This document shows, piece by piece, positions 29,568 to 38,673 of a DNA stretch of 64,000 bases. Position numbers and translations under genes: made by a program. Position 1 is the first letter of the stretch. Every line of letters starts with the position of its first letter. Source of the stretch: Verrucomicrobiota bacterium (lineage in GTDB: Bacteria > Verrucomicrobiota > Verrucomicrobiia > Limisphaerales > UBA1319); the NCBI GenBank assembly GCA_022709905.1, contig JAKLHY010000025.1, positions 1 to 64,000 on the forward strand, written 5' to 3'. A model generated the notes under the pieces. That model did no database searches. It saw only the letters and a list, made by a program, of their open reading frames with translations, and was not told the origin of the DNA.

Positions 29568-29704
29568 CAGGGCGGTTACAGAAGAGTCCGCAGGATAGAA
29601 GACAGGTGCCTAGCCGCAAAAATGCACTTATTTTGAGTCATTAGTGTCTTTTTCCATGGGCACCGCGGCTAATCACCGGTCGGTTTTTTTGTGGTTCTCA
29701 AGGC

Positions 29705-30118
29705 TCATCGTTTAACCCCGTTTTTTCGAAACCATTTGAGTAATACGTTCAGGCGCGCGGTTGGTTCCATCGCCGGTTCTTGATTGTTTCTATCCGATCC
29801 ATGTTCCACACTCCAGCCATTCCATTCGCGGAACGCGTGATAGGTCCAATCCCAGCCGTGCGCTTCGAAAATACCGATCGCATCATCCAGGTATTTGTCT
29901 CCGCCGGGAGCCCAGCGGATGGCGCTGAATTCCCCCACATACATGTGCGCGCGATAACGTCGGGCGAAGTCGATGGCCGGGCCCATCGCCTTTTCCAAGG
30001 CCGCCGGATCCCATATCGCGCCGGCGATGCGTCCCGGGTAGGTGATCGGCGGGGAGGGACTAAAAACTCCCTGGTGCGTAAACTCGGTCGGAACGTACAT
30101 GTGAAAACTATAAATCAT
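29705..30118 (-). pseudogene. C-terminal stub of a GH5 glycanase
   Basis: The 137 residues match the last third of a GH5 cellulase/mannanase barrel. YSFHMYVPTEFTHQG is the strand carrying a conserved His/Tyr. YVGEFSAIRWAPG carries the catalytic nucleophile Glu (G-E-F). GWDWTYHAFREWNGW is the conserved final-strand Trp region. The N-terminal two thirds, including the N-E-P acid/base Glu, are missing, and no start signal precedes the stub, so it cannot be active. The 330 bp upstream on the same strand hold disturbed coding that may be the rest of the gene. Intact it would have been a secreted beta-1,4-glycanase. Confidence 0.72.
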
Positions 30119-30450
30119 GTTTTGAACTTCGGGCCGGCCCCTGAGCCGAAGAACGCGTCACGGGGCAACTTGGCGCAATCACCTTCGCCGTTGTTCCACC
30201 AGCCAATGCCGCACGGGCCGGGGGTGCCGGCATCGGCCGTAGTCAACCGCACTGCTTCGGCGCTCAGCAGCTGTCGGCCATGTATGAACTTGGCCGCAAA
30301 ATGATCCAGGCTGAGCCACCCATCACTCAGCGCCACAGCCACAACCGTGGGCCACCGACACTCTCGTCGCCGCCGCCGCGTCTTGGCTGGCCTTGTCGGA
30401 TATTCATTCGCCACTTCGATCGCCATGTCGTGAAATCCGCGTGATTGAAT
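30119..30450 (-). other. Decayed sequence between the GH5 stub and the beta-helix/LamG gene
   Basis: Reverse-strand frames give protein-like but interrupted text (LSDGWLSLDHFAAKFIHG, HDMAIEVANEY) with no recognisable complete domain. The stretch probably contains remains of the GH5 gene or of a second lost gene. No functional gene is claimed. Confidence 0.35.
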
Positions 30451-33400
30451 TCAGCGAGCCGCGTTTTCCACTCCTGCGGTCTCGTCAATGGCGCCGGCGC
30501 ATCCGCCGTCGCTGGGCCGCCGATACCCGGTGAAGTCGTCGAGGAACGGCCCGCTGAACTCCCAGGCGTAGAGTTCCTCGATCGTGGTCTTCGAGTCCGC
30601 CAGGGTGCCGCGCGCGATGCGTAGGAAATCGAGTGCGCCATTCAAGTAATGGCCGTTTGGGGCGCCACCCACGTAAAGATCGGCATCGTTGGCCAGGGAG
30701 ATATCGAACCCAAGGCCGGGCCCCGCGGCGTCCTGCTTGCCATCGATGTAAAGCGTGAACCGTTTGGCCCCGCGATCGGCCTCGGCAAGGACGTGGTGCC
30801 ATTGTCCATCATTGACCGCGGTGCGGCTGTCCAGCCAGGCGGCGGCACCGCCTGAAGTTGTCGCCAGCGTCACACCACCCGCTTTGTTGATGCCGAGCAC
30901 GTAGCCGGTGCTGTTGATCTTTTGGATTAGCACCCCGTCGGTTTGGCCCGGCGCGGTTTTGAAATAAACTTCAATGAGGAAATTGGAGGTGTGAATTTGC
31001 GGATTGCTCAAGTCGGCGCCGCTGAAAGCCCGACTCTGGCCACCGCTGCGTCCACCACCAGCCAGGGTCACCGCGCGCTCGATGTCTTCGTTCTTGAGCA
31101 TCGCGTACTGATCGGTTCCATTGAAGTGCAGGGCGCCCGCGGTCCAGTTTTCGAGCGGACCATCCTGGTAATCTTTCAGGGTGACGTTGACGCCCTCGAG
31201 CGGGTAGGTGGGCCGCTTGTAGTAGTCATCGCGGACGGTGTAGTAGGACGACATGCACCAGTGTTCGTCAAGGACGCGCGCCGGGTCGCCTAGGATTGGG
31301 CAGAAGTGCCATTCGCCAACCGTCTCGTATAGGCTCCAGGGCACGAACACCTTGGCGCCCCGGGCGCTAGCCGCTGAATCGGTCGAGGGCCGGAAGTCGT
31401 GGGCGGCGGCATCGCGCAAAGGCGCCTGGTCAGCCATCACGCCCACCTCGGCGGCCAACGGCTCGTAGCCCGCCAAGGCCTGTTGAAAGCCAGGAAGTGT
31501 TTTGTGCCAGCGCCCGGAAGACTCAAACACGCCAAATCCCTCTCCCGTTCCCACGTCGTAAAAAACGTTTCGCGCATAGGCGTCGGTCTCGATGGCAAAC
31601 AGGCTGCGGCGCGGCCCGGCATCGGCCTCATTACCCGCCGGCGCGGTTCGCACCGGGTCCGCGTCGCGAAACACACTCGATCCCATGCTTTGCCAGATGT
31701 TGCCGAGGACCTTCACGCGCCCGGCTTGGGGCGCCTGGCGGCGTGAGCCGCGCACGAAGTTAAACACGGTGTTGTTGAACAAGGCGTTTTCGTAACTGAT
31801 GATTTGCTGAAAGGCCGCCGTGTTGGCCAGCTTGCCGGATGGCCCCTTGGACTTGCCCCAGGCAATGTTGTTGAAATAGTAATTCTTGAACGCACCGTCG
31901 AGGTAATAGGCGTGGCCGAACCGGTCTTCGGTATCGGGGCTGAGCACATGATCCCAGTTGCGGTAACCGCCGGGGTTGCCCGAAAGGTTGGCATAAACGT
32001 AGGCCGGTCCACCCTGCCAGGTCTCAATTCCACCAAAATCGTCATTGTTCAAGAGAGTATCGACGGCCTTATTGTGATGAATGAGAATTCGCGTGAAGGG
32101 CCGATCCGTGGCCGCGCGACTCTGCTTCGAGCCATGCACGTCAATGCCCTGGGCGCAGACTCGATCGAACATGTTCCCCGCCACTTCCGCCGTTTGCGCG
32201 TATTGGATTACGAGTGCCCCACCCTGGCCAAAGAGATCGGGGCGCAGGCCAATGTGATCGAATCTGTTTCGCATCACGCGCACGTCGTAGAGACGGCCCA
32301 TCGGCCCGTCCACCGCCGAGTAGATCGTGCCATCGGCGAGTTCCACGCCGCCGGAGTCCGCATTGGAAAAGATGTTGTCCTCCAGCACGACCTCATCGAT
32401 GCCGTCCTGCACACCCATGGCTTTGAATCGGACGCCTTTGTGGACGTGCTCGAACGCGCAGTGCGTCACCTGGAGGTTCGTGCCGCTCCCCAGCAGCCGC
32501 ACGCAGCCGGGTTCGGAATCGATGCTTTCGCGCGATACCCAATACGGGGCGGCGGTCAGGTTCCAGTGGATGTTGGGAAATCGAAACGTGAGACCGCTGA
32601 TCCGCATGTGGCTCATGCCTCGGCTGTCGATCATACGGATGCGTTTGGCCACCTCGATGCGAACCGCGCTCGGATCCTGGTCGCAGGGCAAACGGAGGTA
32701 GAGCCGGCCGCCGTTGCCTTTCTTGTCGAACCAAAACTCGCCCGGACTATCGAGGTAATGCGGCTTGTCTTCCAGATAATACTGGCAGCCGCGAATGATC
32801 TTGTAGGAGGGTTCACCGCCCCATTGGCCGGCGAAGGCCAGCGAGCCTTTCTCCCGGTCGACCTCGATAACCTTGGCCTGAAACGGGCTGCCCATCACCC
32901 AGCCTTTGGTAGTCCAGAGGATGGCGCCTTGGTAATACTCCTGCGGCTGGCTCGTGTTGATGTGTTCCTTGTCAAAGGCCAGATGGCGTCGTTGTCCATT
33001 GATGATGGTGTAATTGTCGAATGGTTTGTCGGGATTCTTCCAAATCCACCACTCGCTCTTGATGTCGTCGGGATCGGTGATGTTCCAATTCGGCGCGCGA
33101 GCCAGCGCCAGACGCGTCACCCCCCCATCCCGTCCCACCATCCAAACGTTGCGCGGCGCCCACGCCAGATCCGCGTGCCAGACCTTCTGTGGCTCCGGGA
33201 TCTGTGGGTGGCCGGCTCCGCGCGTCCAGTTCGTCACCACTTCTGAGCCGCAGATGATAGCCGGCCCCGTGCCCCAGGAAGGATCGCGCGTCAAGATGAT
33301 CGGCGTCGCCGCAGTGCCGGACTCGTTCGCCTCCAACTCCCCGCGATAGACCGTGCCCTGCTTAAAAACGTAGGTATGCACCCCCCTGCAGGCCTTGGCC

Positions 33401-33681
33401 TGGCCTGCGGCGTTCGGATCCCAGGGATGATGTTTCCAGGGATTTTGCCGTGATAAACCGTCGTTCGCATCGTTGCCAGACTCGAAGTCGATATAGCGAG
33501 TCGATTTGCCCGCCTTGAACTCGAAAGGCCGCGGCGCCCATTCCAGGCCACCGGCAGGGAGCATTCTCGCGTGTGGCTCCTGCCAAGACCAGCGGGCCGC
33601 AAGCTCACTCGCCCTCGCCGTGGAGCCCAACATGCCAAGCGCAACCACCCATGCTAATCCGATATCAAGAGAGTCGAGCAT
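30451..33681 (-). CDS. Secreted right-handed beta-helix protein with C-terminal LamG domain
   Basis: About 1076 residues from the ATG at 33681, chosen because it opens a signal peptide (LDIGLAWVVALGMLGSTARA). After an early segment with RYIDFESGNDANDGLS (typical of pectate-lyase-like beta-helix proteins), residues about 360-665 show repeats such as RISGLTFRFPNIHWNL, VVLEDNIFSNADSGGVEL, VRVMRNRFDHIG and ILIHHNKAVDTLLNNDDFGG, that is, a parallel beta-helix. Residues about 860-1030 form a LamG/concanavalin-like domain (NFLIEVYFKTAPGQTDGVLI, QWHHVLAEADRG, LYVGGAPNGHY). Such proteins are mostly polysaccharide lyases or glycosidases of GH28/PL-like folds with a carbohydrate-binding LamG; the substrate is unknown. 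It is a solitary reverse-strand gene near CIA30 and tspO. Confidence 0.75.
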   Translation of the reverse strand: MLDSLDIGLAWVVALGMLGSTARASELAARWSWQEPHARMLPAGGLEWAPRPFEFKAGKSTRYIDFESGNDANDGLSRQNPWKHHPWDPNAAGQAKACRGVHTYVFKQGTVYRGELEANESGTAATPIILTRDPSWGTGPAIICGSEVVTNWTRGAGHPQIPEPQKVWHADLAWAPRNVWMVGRDGGVTRLALARAPNWNITDPDDIKSEWWIWKNPDKPFDNYTIINGQRRHLAFDKEHINTSQPQEYYQGAILWTTKGWVMGSPFQAKVIEVDREKGSLAFAGQWGGEPSYKIIRGCQYYLEDKPHYLDSPGEFWFDKKGNGGRLYLRLPCDQDPSAVRIEVAKRIRMIDSRGMSHMRISGLTFRFPNIHWNLTAAPYWVSRESIDSEPGCVRLLGSGTNLQVTHCAFEHVHKGVRFKAMGVQDGIDEVVLEDNIFSNADSGGVELADGTIYSAVDGPMGRLYDVRVMRNRFDHIGLRPDLFGQGGALVIQYAQTAEVAGNMFDRVCAQGIDVHGSKQSRAATDRPFTRILIHHNKAVDTLLNNDDFGGIETWQGGPAYVYANLSGNPGGYRNWDHVLSPDTEDRFGHAYYLDGAFKNYYFNNIAWGKSKGPSGKLANTAAFQQIISYENALFNNTVFNFVRGSRRQAPQAGRVKVLGNIWQSMGSSVFRDADPVRTAPAGNEADAGPRRSLFAIETDAYARNVFYDVGTGEGFGVFESSGRWHKTLPGFQQALAGYEPLAAEVGVMADQAPLRDAAAHDFRPSTDSAASARGAKVFVPWSLYETVGEWHFCPILGDPARVLDEHWCMSSYYTVRDDYYKRPTYPLEGVNVTLKDYQDGPLENWTAGALHFNGTDQYAMLKNEDIERAVTLAGGGRSGGQSRAFSGADLSNPQIHTSNFLIEVYFKTAPGQTDGVLIQKINSTGYVLGINKAGGVTLATTSGGAAAWLDSRTAVNDGQWHHVLAEADRGAKRFTLYIDGKQDAAGPGLGFDISLANDADLYVGGAPNGHYLNGALDFLRIARGTLADSKTTIEELYAWEFSGPFLDDFTGYRRPSDGGCAGAIDETAGVENAAR

Positions 33682-33807
33682 GGCCGGATCTTCGCATGCT
33701 TGCCACAACCTGTGAAGGGGTAATGATGGCAAGGGGGTAGAATCCCCCCTATCTGCGATCTAATGTCTATACCGATTGCCAAAAAATATTTCGAGCCATG
33801 CAAGAGT

Positions 33808-34512
33808 TTATTTTGGCACTTCGCCTGCCTTCAAATCCTCCCCATGAGTCTGCCCCGCAGCTTGGACAAAGTCAGGAGGCGACGTCCCGCGGGTTTCATT
33901 CTCACGACCAAGGGCATGGGGTTTGTCGCGCGGTGTTGCTTTAATCCAAGCCACCTCCAATTGGAACGGCCCGGCCTGCTGATCGGAAATCAGGAATCCG
34001 ACCGAGGTGACCTTCGACGGGTTGAGTGGCGGTTCGTTGGAGAGCACGCGGCCACGGAAGGTTGGCACGAAGTCTTTCATTGGAATGCGCAACTCCTCCC
34101 ACTCGCCCGGCTTCGTCCTGAAGGAAGCTTGGTAGATGGGGCCGTCGAAACCAACATCGGTTCGCGCGGTGAACTTATAACGATGCCCGTCGCCCCGCAC
34201 CCGGATGAGGAAGGCCTCGCAATCGGCAAGATCAGGGCGAGCGGGCCGCGAACGGACCGAGGCGAACCCCCCGTTGTTCTCCAGGGACAGGGAGCCACGA
34301 AACACCGCTACCCGGTTGGACACGCCGAAACGACTGGAGGACACCCCGCCCATCACGTCGTCATTAATCACCTGCCATGCCCGGTCACTGGCACCACCAG
34401 CGAAGTCAAAAACAATTCTATCGGAAGCTAAGTATGCGTTCACGGCAAGAGTCAACCCAATGCACGCTCCTGAGGCTAGCAGAGAAGTTAATTTAAAGAG
34501 GTCAGCCTTCAT
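33808..34512 (-). CDS. CIA30-family (complex I intermediate-associated 30) protein
   Basis: About 234 residues from the ATG at 34512 (a GTG three codons upstream is possible). A hydrophobic N-terminus (LTSLLASGACIGLTLAVNAYLA) suggests export or membrane anchoring. The body is a CIA30 galactose-binding-like domain: VFDFAGGASDRAWQVINDDVMGG, SRFGVSNRVAVFRGSLSLENNGGF, YKFTARTDVGFDG and ITSVGFLISDQQAGPF-type blocks. In mitochondria CIA30 assists complex I assembly; bacterial homologues are uncharacterised and often occur near photolyase or membrane genes. The poorly conserved tail after about residue 195 is low complexity. Only 15 bp separate it from the tspO stop upstream, so the two are probably co-transcribed. 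Confidence 0.8.
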   Translation of the reverse strand: MKADLFKLTSLLASGACIGLTLAVNAYLASDRIVFDFAGGASDRAWQVINDDVMGGVSSSRFGVSNRVAVFRGSLSLENNGGFASVRSRPARPDLADCEAFLIRVRGDGHRYKFTARTDVGFDGPIYQASFRTKPGEWEELRIPMKDFVPTFRGRVLSNEPPLNPSKVTSVGFLISDQQAGPFQLEVAWIKATPRDKPHALGRENETRGTSPPDFVQAAGQTHGEDLKAGEVPK

Positions 34513-34527
34513 CGCGCGCACAAGGCA

Positions 34528-35022
34528 TCATGAGTTCAGACGCCACAGAGTAAAGTTCAAAAATGCGGCAAACGACACCCAGGCGAGATAGGGTGCGAGT
34601 AACCACGCGGCGGCGCGACTTGCAGGACGAAATGCTGCGAGGGTTGCGGCGATCGCCAGCCAAAGCAACAAAATTTCCGCGAAGGCCCAGCCGGGTTTCT
34701 TAAAGCCGAAAAATAGCGGTGTCCAGGCGGCGTTGAGCGCGAGTTGCGCGAGGAATAGCGTGAGCCCCCGGCGTTGCACCGCCCAGCCCCCGCGCTTCCA
34801 AACGAGCCAGGCGGCCACCGCCATCATCGTGTAAAGGGCTGTCCACACGGGGCCAAATACCCAGCCCGGGGGGTTCCAAGCGGGTTTCCGCAGGGACGCG
34901 TACCAGTCGCCGGGCATGAACAGTCCGCCGAAGGCCGCCGCCGCAAAACATATCATAACCCAACCCGCCAGTGCCAAAATAGGCCCAGTCTTCAAACCTG
35001 AAGTTGGTTGGATCGTGTTCAT
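34528..35022 (-). CDS. tspO: TspO/MBR-family membrane protein
   Basis: A 164-residue protein with five hydrophobic segments typical of tryptophan-rich sensory proteins. Diagnostic motifs are present: WYASLRKPAWNPPGWVFGPVW (the W-x-P-P block), LYTMMAVAAWLVW, LALNAAWTPLFFGFKKPGWA (LN-x-x-W-x-x-x-FF) and a final PYLAWVSFAAFLNFTLWRLN. TspO binds porphyrins and cholesterol-like ligands and influences stress responses and tetrapyrrole handling; it sits in the outer or inner membrane depending on the species. It is full length. It is followed closely by the CIA30 gene and preceded by a fasciclin gene beyond a strong hairpin, so tspO-CIA30 may be a two-gene unit. Confidence 0.92.
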   Translation of the reverse strand: MNTIQPTSGLKTGPILALAGWVMICFAAAAFGGLFMPGDWYASLRKPAWNPPGWVFGPVWTALYTMMAVAAWLVWKRGGWAVQRRGLTLFLAQLALNAAWTPLFFGFKKPGWAFAEILLLWLAIAATLAAFRPASRAAAWLLAPYLAWVSFAAFLNFTLWRLNS

Positions 35023-35065
35023 TCAAACTATGGCGTTTTTCCCGCCCTCAAAATTCAATTGTCGA

Positions 35066-35089
35066 GGCGGAGGGTTTTGACCCTCCGCC
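35066..35089 (-). terminator. Strong stem-loop between the fasciclin and tspO genes
   Basis: A perfect 10-bp inverted repeat (GGCGGAGGGT / ACCCTCCGCC) with a 4-nt loop lies just after the fasciclin stop codon, in the direction of transcription of that gene. It lacks a clean T-tract, so it could terminate inefficiently or protect the 3' end of the fasciclin mRNA rather than act as a textbook intrinsic terminator. Confidence 0.55.
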
Positions 35090-35106
35090 CCAATCCTGGT
35101 AGATAT

Positions 35107-35637
35107 TCATGAGTTGGGAAGAATCACACTGTCAATCACGTGAATCACTCCGTTCTCGGCCAGGAGATCCGTCTTAATGACCTTCGCGCTGTCCACCATC
35201 ACGCCCGATTCGGATACCTTGAGTTTGACGTTTTGGCCCAGGGCGGTCTTCGCTTCCATCGTCTTGACGTCCGCGGACAATACCTTGCCGGGCACGACGT
35301 GATACTTGAGGATCGAGGCGAGCTTGTCCTTGTTCTCCGGCTTAAGCAGGTCTTCCACGGTCCCGGCCGGCAGCTTCGCAAAGGCCTCGTCGGTCGGAGC
35401 AAAGACCGTAAACGGTCCCTTGCCCTGGAGCGTTTCCACTAAACCAGCGGCCTTGACAGCGGCGACCAGCGTTTTGAAGTTTTCGGCGCCCGAGGCGAGG
35501 GCCACAATGTCCTTACCCGCCGCGCATGTGCTGGCGGATGTGCTCTTCCCGGCGGCGCAATTGCCGGCGTTCAGGCTGGGAGCAAGGGTCACAACTGCGG
35601 CAAGGACTGCCACGGTGAAGATGCTGTTCTTTTTCAT
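35107..35637 (-). CDS. Secreted fasciclin (FAS1) domain protein
   Basis: A 176-residue protein with a signal peptide (FTVAVLAAVVTLAPSLNA), a short Cys/Ser/Ala-rich linker with two NCAAGKS/TCAAGKD repeats, and one FAS1 domain (about 50-175). The domain has GPFTVFAPTDEAFAKLP (H1 region), LKYHVVPGKVLSADV and the terminal GVIHVIDSVILP (H2 region). FAS1 proteins mediate adhesion or extracellular matrix contacts; the single-domain form is widespread in environmental bacteria. The start is ATG-AAA-AAG with an A-rich leader and no Shine-Dalgarno site. A -35-like TTGACA lies about 95 bp upstream. A hairpin follows the stop codon, suggesting a monocistronic message. Confidence 0.9.
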   Translation of the reverse strand: MKKNSIFTVAVLAAVVTLAPSLNAGNCAAGKSTSASTCAAGKDIVALASGAENFKTLVAAVKAAGLVETLQGKGPFTVFAPTDEAFAKLPAGTVEDLLKPENKDKLASILKYHVVPGKVLSADVKTMEAKTALGQNVKLKVSESGVMVDSAKVIKTDLLAENGVIHVIDSVILPNS

Positions 35638-35706
35638 ATTTTAATTTTCGATTGAGATTTCGTTTGTTTCGTTCGACAGCCGACCACCGACAGCCGAACT
35701 TGTATC

Positions 35707-35735
35707 AATATTGTTTATGTTTTGTATAATGTCAA
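35707..35735 (-). promoter_or_regulatory. Possible promoter of the fasciclin gene
   Basis: On the reverse strand a perfect TTGACA (35730-35735) is followed, after about 17-18 AT-rich bases, by an imperfect AATATT-type -10. The leader to the ATG at 35637 would be about 65 nt. The surrounding 120 bp are markedly AT-rich. Confidence 0.35.
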
Positions 35736-36100
35736 GGAGCCGCGCCCGATTTTTTTCGCGTGGGATATAATGCTCATTTTTTGAATATTATTCGTGATAT
35801 CGGGCATTCTTAGCCTATCGCTCAGGCAGAATTGTATATTTTTTGTAGATGTATTGACCAACTTGTCGGCAAGGCATTCCTCTGATGGAAAATCTGAAGC
35901 GCAGAGGAAGAAGCCAATCCAGGGGTTGCCCCGACGAGTCTCGGGTCGCGCTTCTCGCCATGGTTGTGAAATCGAGGTTGAACCCATTCGGGCGGACCGT
36001 CCCGTCGCGGCTGACATCTTAAGATCGAAATGCTGGAACGGCCTCGGCTTGACGCCGGGGCGACGCTGGGTAAACCTGATCGAAACATTGACCCACATGC
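35736..36100. other. Intergenic region between the divergent fasciclin and DUF4838 genes
   Basis: Overlapping open frames on both strands (35715-36098 reverse, 35794-36129 forward) have no recognisable domains and look like chance frames. The stretch should hold the promoter for the DUF4838 gene at 36101, but no clear hexamers were identified. Confidence 0.35.
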
Positions 36101-38515
36101 ATGAACTCGCTCCGCACTTCCTTCCGTAGTCAAAAAACTCTTGTCCTCACCCTTGTGATCCTGGCGCTCGCGGTTCGCTTGGGAACGGCGGCGGGGCCGG
36201 CGCTCAGTCTTGTTCGCGATGGAAAGCCCACGGCGTCCATCGTCGTTGCCAGGTCGGCGGGCCATACCCCGTGGTTCGCGGCGGGGGAATTGCAGTATCA
36301 CGTTCGGAAAATCACCGGCGCCACGCTGCCCATTGTCACCGACGACTTGGACGTGAAGAGCACCCGCATTCTGGTCGGTTCGAGTCGCCAGACGGAAGCA
36401 CTGGGTTTGCGCAACGCGGCATTCAAAGCCCAGGAATATCTGATCGGTTTCCGGCCCGACACGCTTGTGCTCATGGGGCGCGATCGTGAGGATGACGCGT
36501 TTCCTGTTCGTGTCACCGGCCGATTCCAGCGGGTTGAAGGCCGGTTCGGGCAGGCGCTGGAATTTACCGGCGCGCAAGCCGTGTCGGTGTCCTCGCACGG
36601 GTTTTCGGACGAGGCCGGGACGTTGGAAGCCTGGGTATATCTCGGCGACGAGCGGCCCGACGCGGGCACCATCTTCCGGCTGGATGGCGATCCGTGGACG
36701 TATCACATCGTGGATCTTCAAGGGGTCGCGGTGCGCTACCTGGTTTATGACGGGAAATCCGGCCGCAGCGTCACCTCCTCGGAGCTGGCCAACGGCTGGC
36801 ATCACATCTGTGCCACCCATGACGCGCGCGCCGGGCGGATCGAGTTGTTTGTGGATGGCGCCAGTTGCGGCACAGCGGCCTACACGCGCACTTCATGCAG
36901 CAACGCGCCAGCACTGTGCATCGGGGCTTTTCTCGCCGACGGCAAGCCAGGGAACGCCTTCCGGGGGCGGGTGGATGAAGCACGCGTCTCACGGGCCGTG
37001 CGTCCGCCTGCTGCGGACTGGGCCTCGCGGCTTGGCGCGACGGACACCGAGACGCTGGTTCGGCTTTCGTTCGATGAAGCTTCCGGCCCGCCGCGCGAAC
37101 TCAGCGGCCGTCCGCGCGCCACCGCTCCGCCGTCGTTGGATGACAACATGACTCCCCAGGGCACCTGCTACGCGGTTTACGATTTTCTGGAACGTTTTTG
37201 CGGCGTGCGCTGGTACGCGCCGACGGAGCTGGGCATGGTCTTCCCGAGGCGCGTCACGCTCGAAGTCAGCGGCGAGGACATCCGCCGCGCGCCGGCGTTC
37301 GAGTTTCGGCATCACGCGCCCAGCGGTGTGGCGAAGGCTTACGTCGGTCTTTCCGAGAAACCCACCGACGAAGAGCAACGCCTGTTCGTGACCCGTCGGC
37401 GGCTCGGCGGAAGGAACTTCATGACCAACCATTCTTTCTATGATTTCTACGACCGTTTCTGGGAGAGGAATCCGAAACATCCGGAGGCGTTCGAGGGACG
37501 CCGCGAGGAATTCTGGGCAAAAGGCTACCAGAACAGACCGCCACAACTCTGCTACACAAGCCCGCAACTCATCGCACAAGTGGTGAAAGACGCCCGCGGG
37601 AAACTCGACGCCGGGGCGGACTATGTGCCACTGGTCCCGATGGACAACGACCAGCAGTGCAAGTGCGCCGACTGCCAGGCCCTGCTCGACAAGGAAAACA
37701 AGAGCCGCCAGTTCTCGACCGGCAAAGCCAGCGGCCTCTTTTGGTCGTTCGCCGACGCAGTCGCGCGCGATGTGCGGCAATCGCATCCGGACAAATTCGT
37801 CGGGACGATTGCCTACTTCGACTACGCCTTCCCGCCGCGTTTCGAGGTGCAGTCGAACATCCTGGTCGGCCCATGTCTCCACACGCGCAACTGGTGGTCG
37901 CCCTCGATGGAGCGCAACGACATGGCCTTCTATCAGGGCTGGGTTCGCCAGGCCCCTGGCCGCTTGCACTGCGTCTGGCTTTACCAGTGCTTCCCCGATG
38001 AGATCGCCGAAAACAACCAGTTCAAGCCCTTCCCCGGCTTTCACGCCCACACGCTGTCACGACAGTTCCAGATCTTCGGCCGCGACAAGGTGCGGGGCGT
38101 TTTCCTGTGCGGCGTGGCCAGCTACATTGACGGTCACCTCACTTTCCGTTGCCTGGACGACCCGTTCTTTGACGTGGACCGTGCGCTCGACGAGTTTTTC
38201 ACCCGCTACTACGGCCCCGCGGCCGCGCCGATGAAGCAGTTGTATCTAGGCATCGAGCAAACCTACATGACGCCCGCCAACTACCCCGAAACCGTACAGC
38301 GCGATGACATCCACTTCCACCAAACCGAGGAGATGGCGTGGAAGTATCTCGGCACGACCGAACGCATGGCCGCGTGGGCCAGGTTGGTCCAACAAGCCCA
38401 AGCCGCTGCCGCCAGCACGCCGGAGCATGCGCAACGCGTGGCGATCTTTGTGAAAAGCATCTGGAACGACATGCTTGCAGGCCGGCGGAAATGGGAGGCC
38501 AGGCAAAACCGTTAG
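36101..38515 (+). CDS. Secreted DUF4838 glycosidase-like protein with inserted LamG domain
   Basis: An 804-residue protein with a signal peptide (LVLTLVILALAVRLGTAAG). Residues about 35-130 are the alpha-glucuronidase-type N-terminal domain that precedes DUF4838 (AAGELQYHVRKITGATLPIV ... LVLMGRD). In most relatives this runs straight into GTxYAVYDFLE. Here a LamG domain of about 215 residues interrupts it (130-345; VEGRFGQALEFTG, GWHHICATHDARAGRIELFVDG), after which TPQGTCYAVYDFLERFCGVRWYAPTELG resumes. Residues 350-800 are DUF4838, a TIM-barrel-like domain with VPMDNDQQCKCADCQ, FVGTIAYFDYAFPP and GVFLCGVASY. DUF4838 proteins are predicted glycosidases of unknown substrate. It is convergent with the AraC gene, so not part of the downstream operon. 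Confidence 0.8.
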   Translation: MNSLRTSFRSQKTLVLTLVILALAVRLGTAAGPALSLVRDGKPTASIVVARSAGHTPWFAAGELQYHVRKITGATLPIVTDDLDVKSTRILVGSSRQTEALGLRNAAFKAQEYLIGFRPDTLVLMGRDREDDAFPVRVTGRFQRVEGRFGQALEFTGAQAVSVSSHGFSDEAGTLEAWVYLGDERPDAGTIFRLDGDPWTYHIVDLQGVAVRYLVYDGKSGRSVTSSELANGWHHICATHDARAGRIELFVDGASCGTAAYTRTSCSNAPALCIGAFLADGKPGNAFRGRVDEARVSRAVRPPAADWASRLGATDTETLVRLSFDEASGPPRELSGRPRATAPPSLDDNMTPQGTCYAVYDFLERFCGVRWYAPTELGMVFPRRVTLEVSGEDIRRAPAFEFRHHAPSGVAKAYVGLSEKPTDEEQRLFVTRRRLGGRNFMTNHSFYDFYDRFWERNPKHPEAFEGRREEFWAKGYQNRPPQLCYTSPQLIAQVVKDARGKLDAGADYVPLVPMDNDQQCKCADCQALLDKENKSRQFSTGKASGLFWSFADAVARDVRQSHPDKFVGTIAYFDYAFPPRFEVQSNILVGPCLHTRNWWSPSMERNDMAFYQGWVRQAPGRLHCVWLYQCFPDEIAENNQFKPFPGFHAHTLSRQFQIFGRDKVRGVFLCGVASYIDGHLTFRCLDDPFFDVDRALDEFFTRYYGPAAAPMKQLYLGIEQTYMTPANYPETVQRDDIHFHQTEEMAWKYLGTTERMAAWARLVQQAQAAAASTPEHAQRVAIFVKSIWNDMLAGRRKWEARQNR

Positions 38516-38673
38516 CCCTGCCGTGCTCCGAACAGTCGATCGGATATTCTGGATGGCGCACCGCGAATACTTTCTGGATCAGAGCTGATGAATACCGTCA
38601 GCGGCGTGATTGACCGACGCTCCGGAGCATGGCTGTGTTCCGCATGGCCGAACCAGCCGCCGCAGGCTCCATA

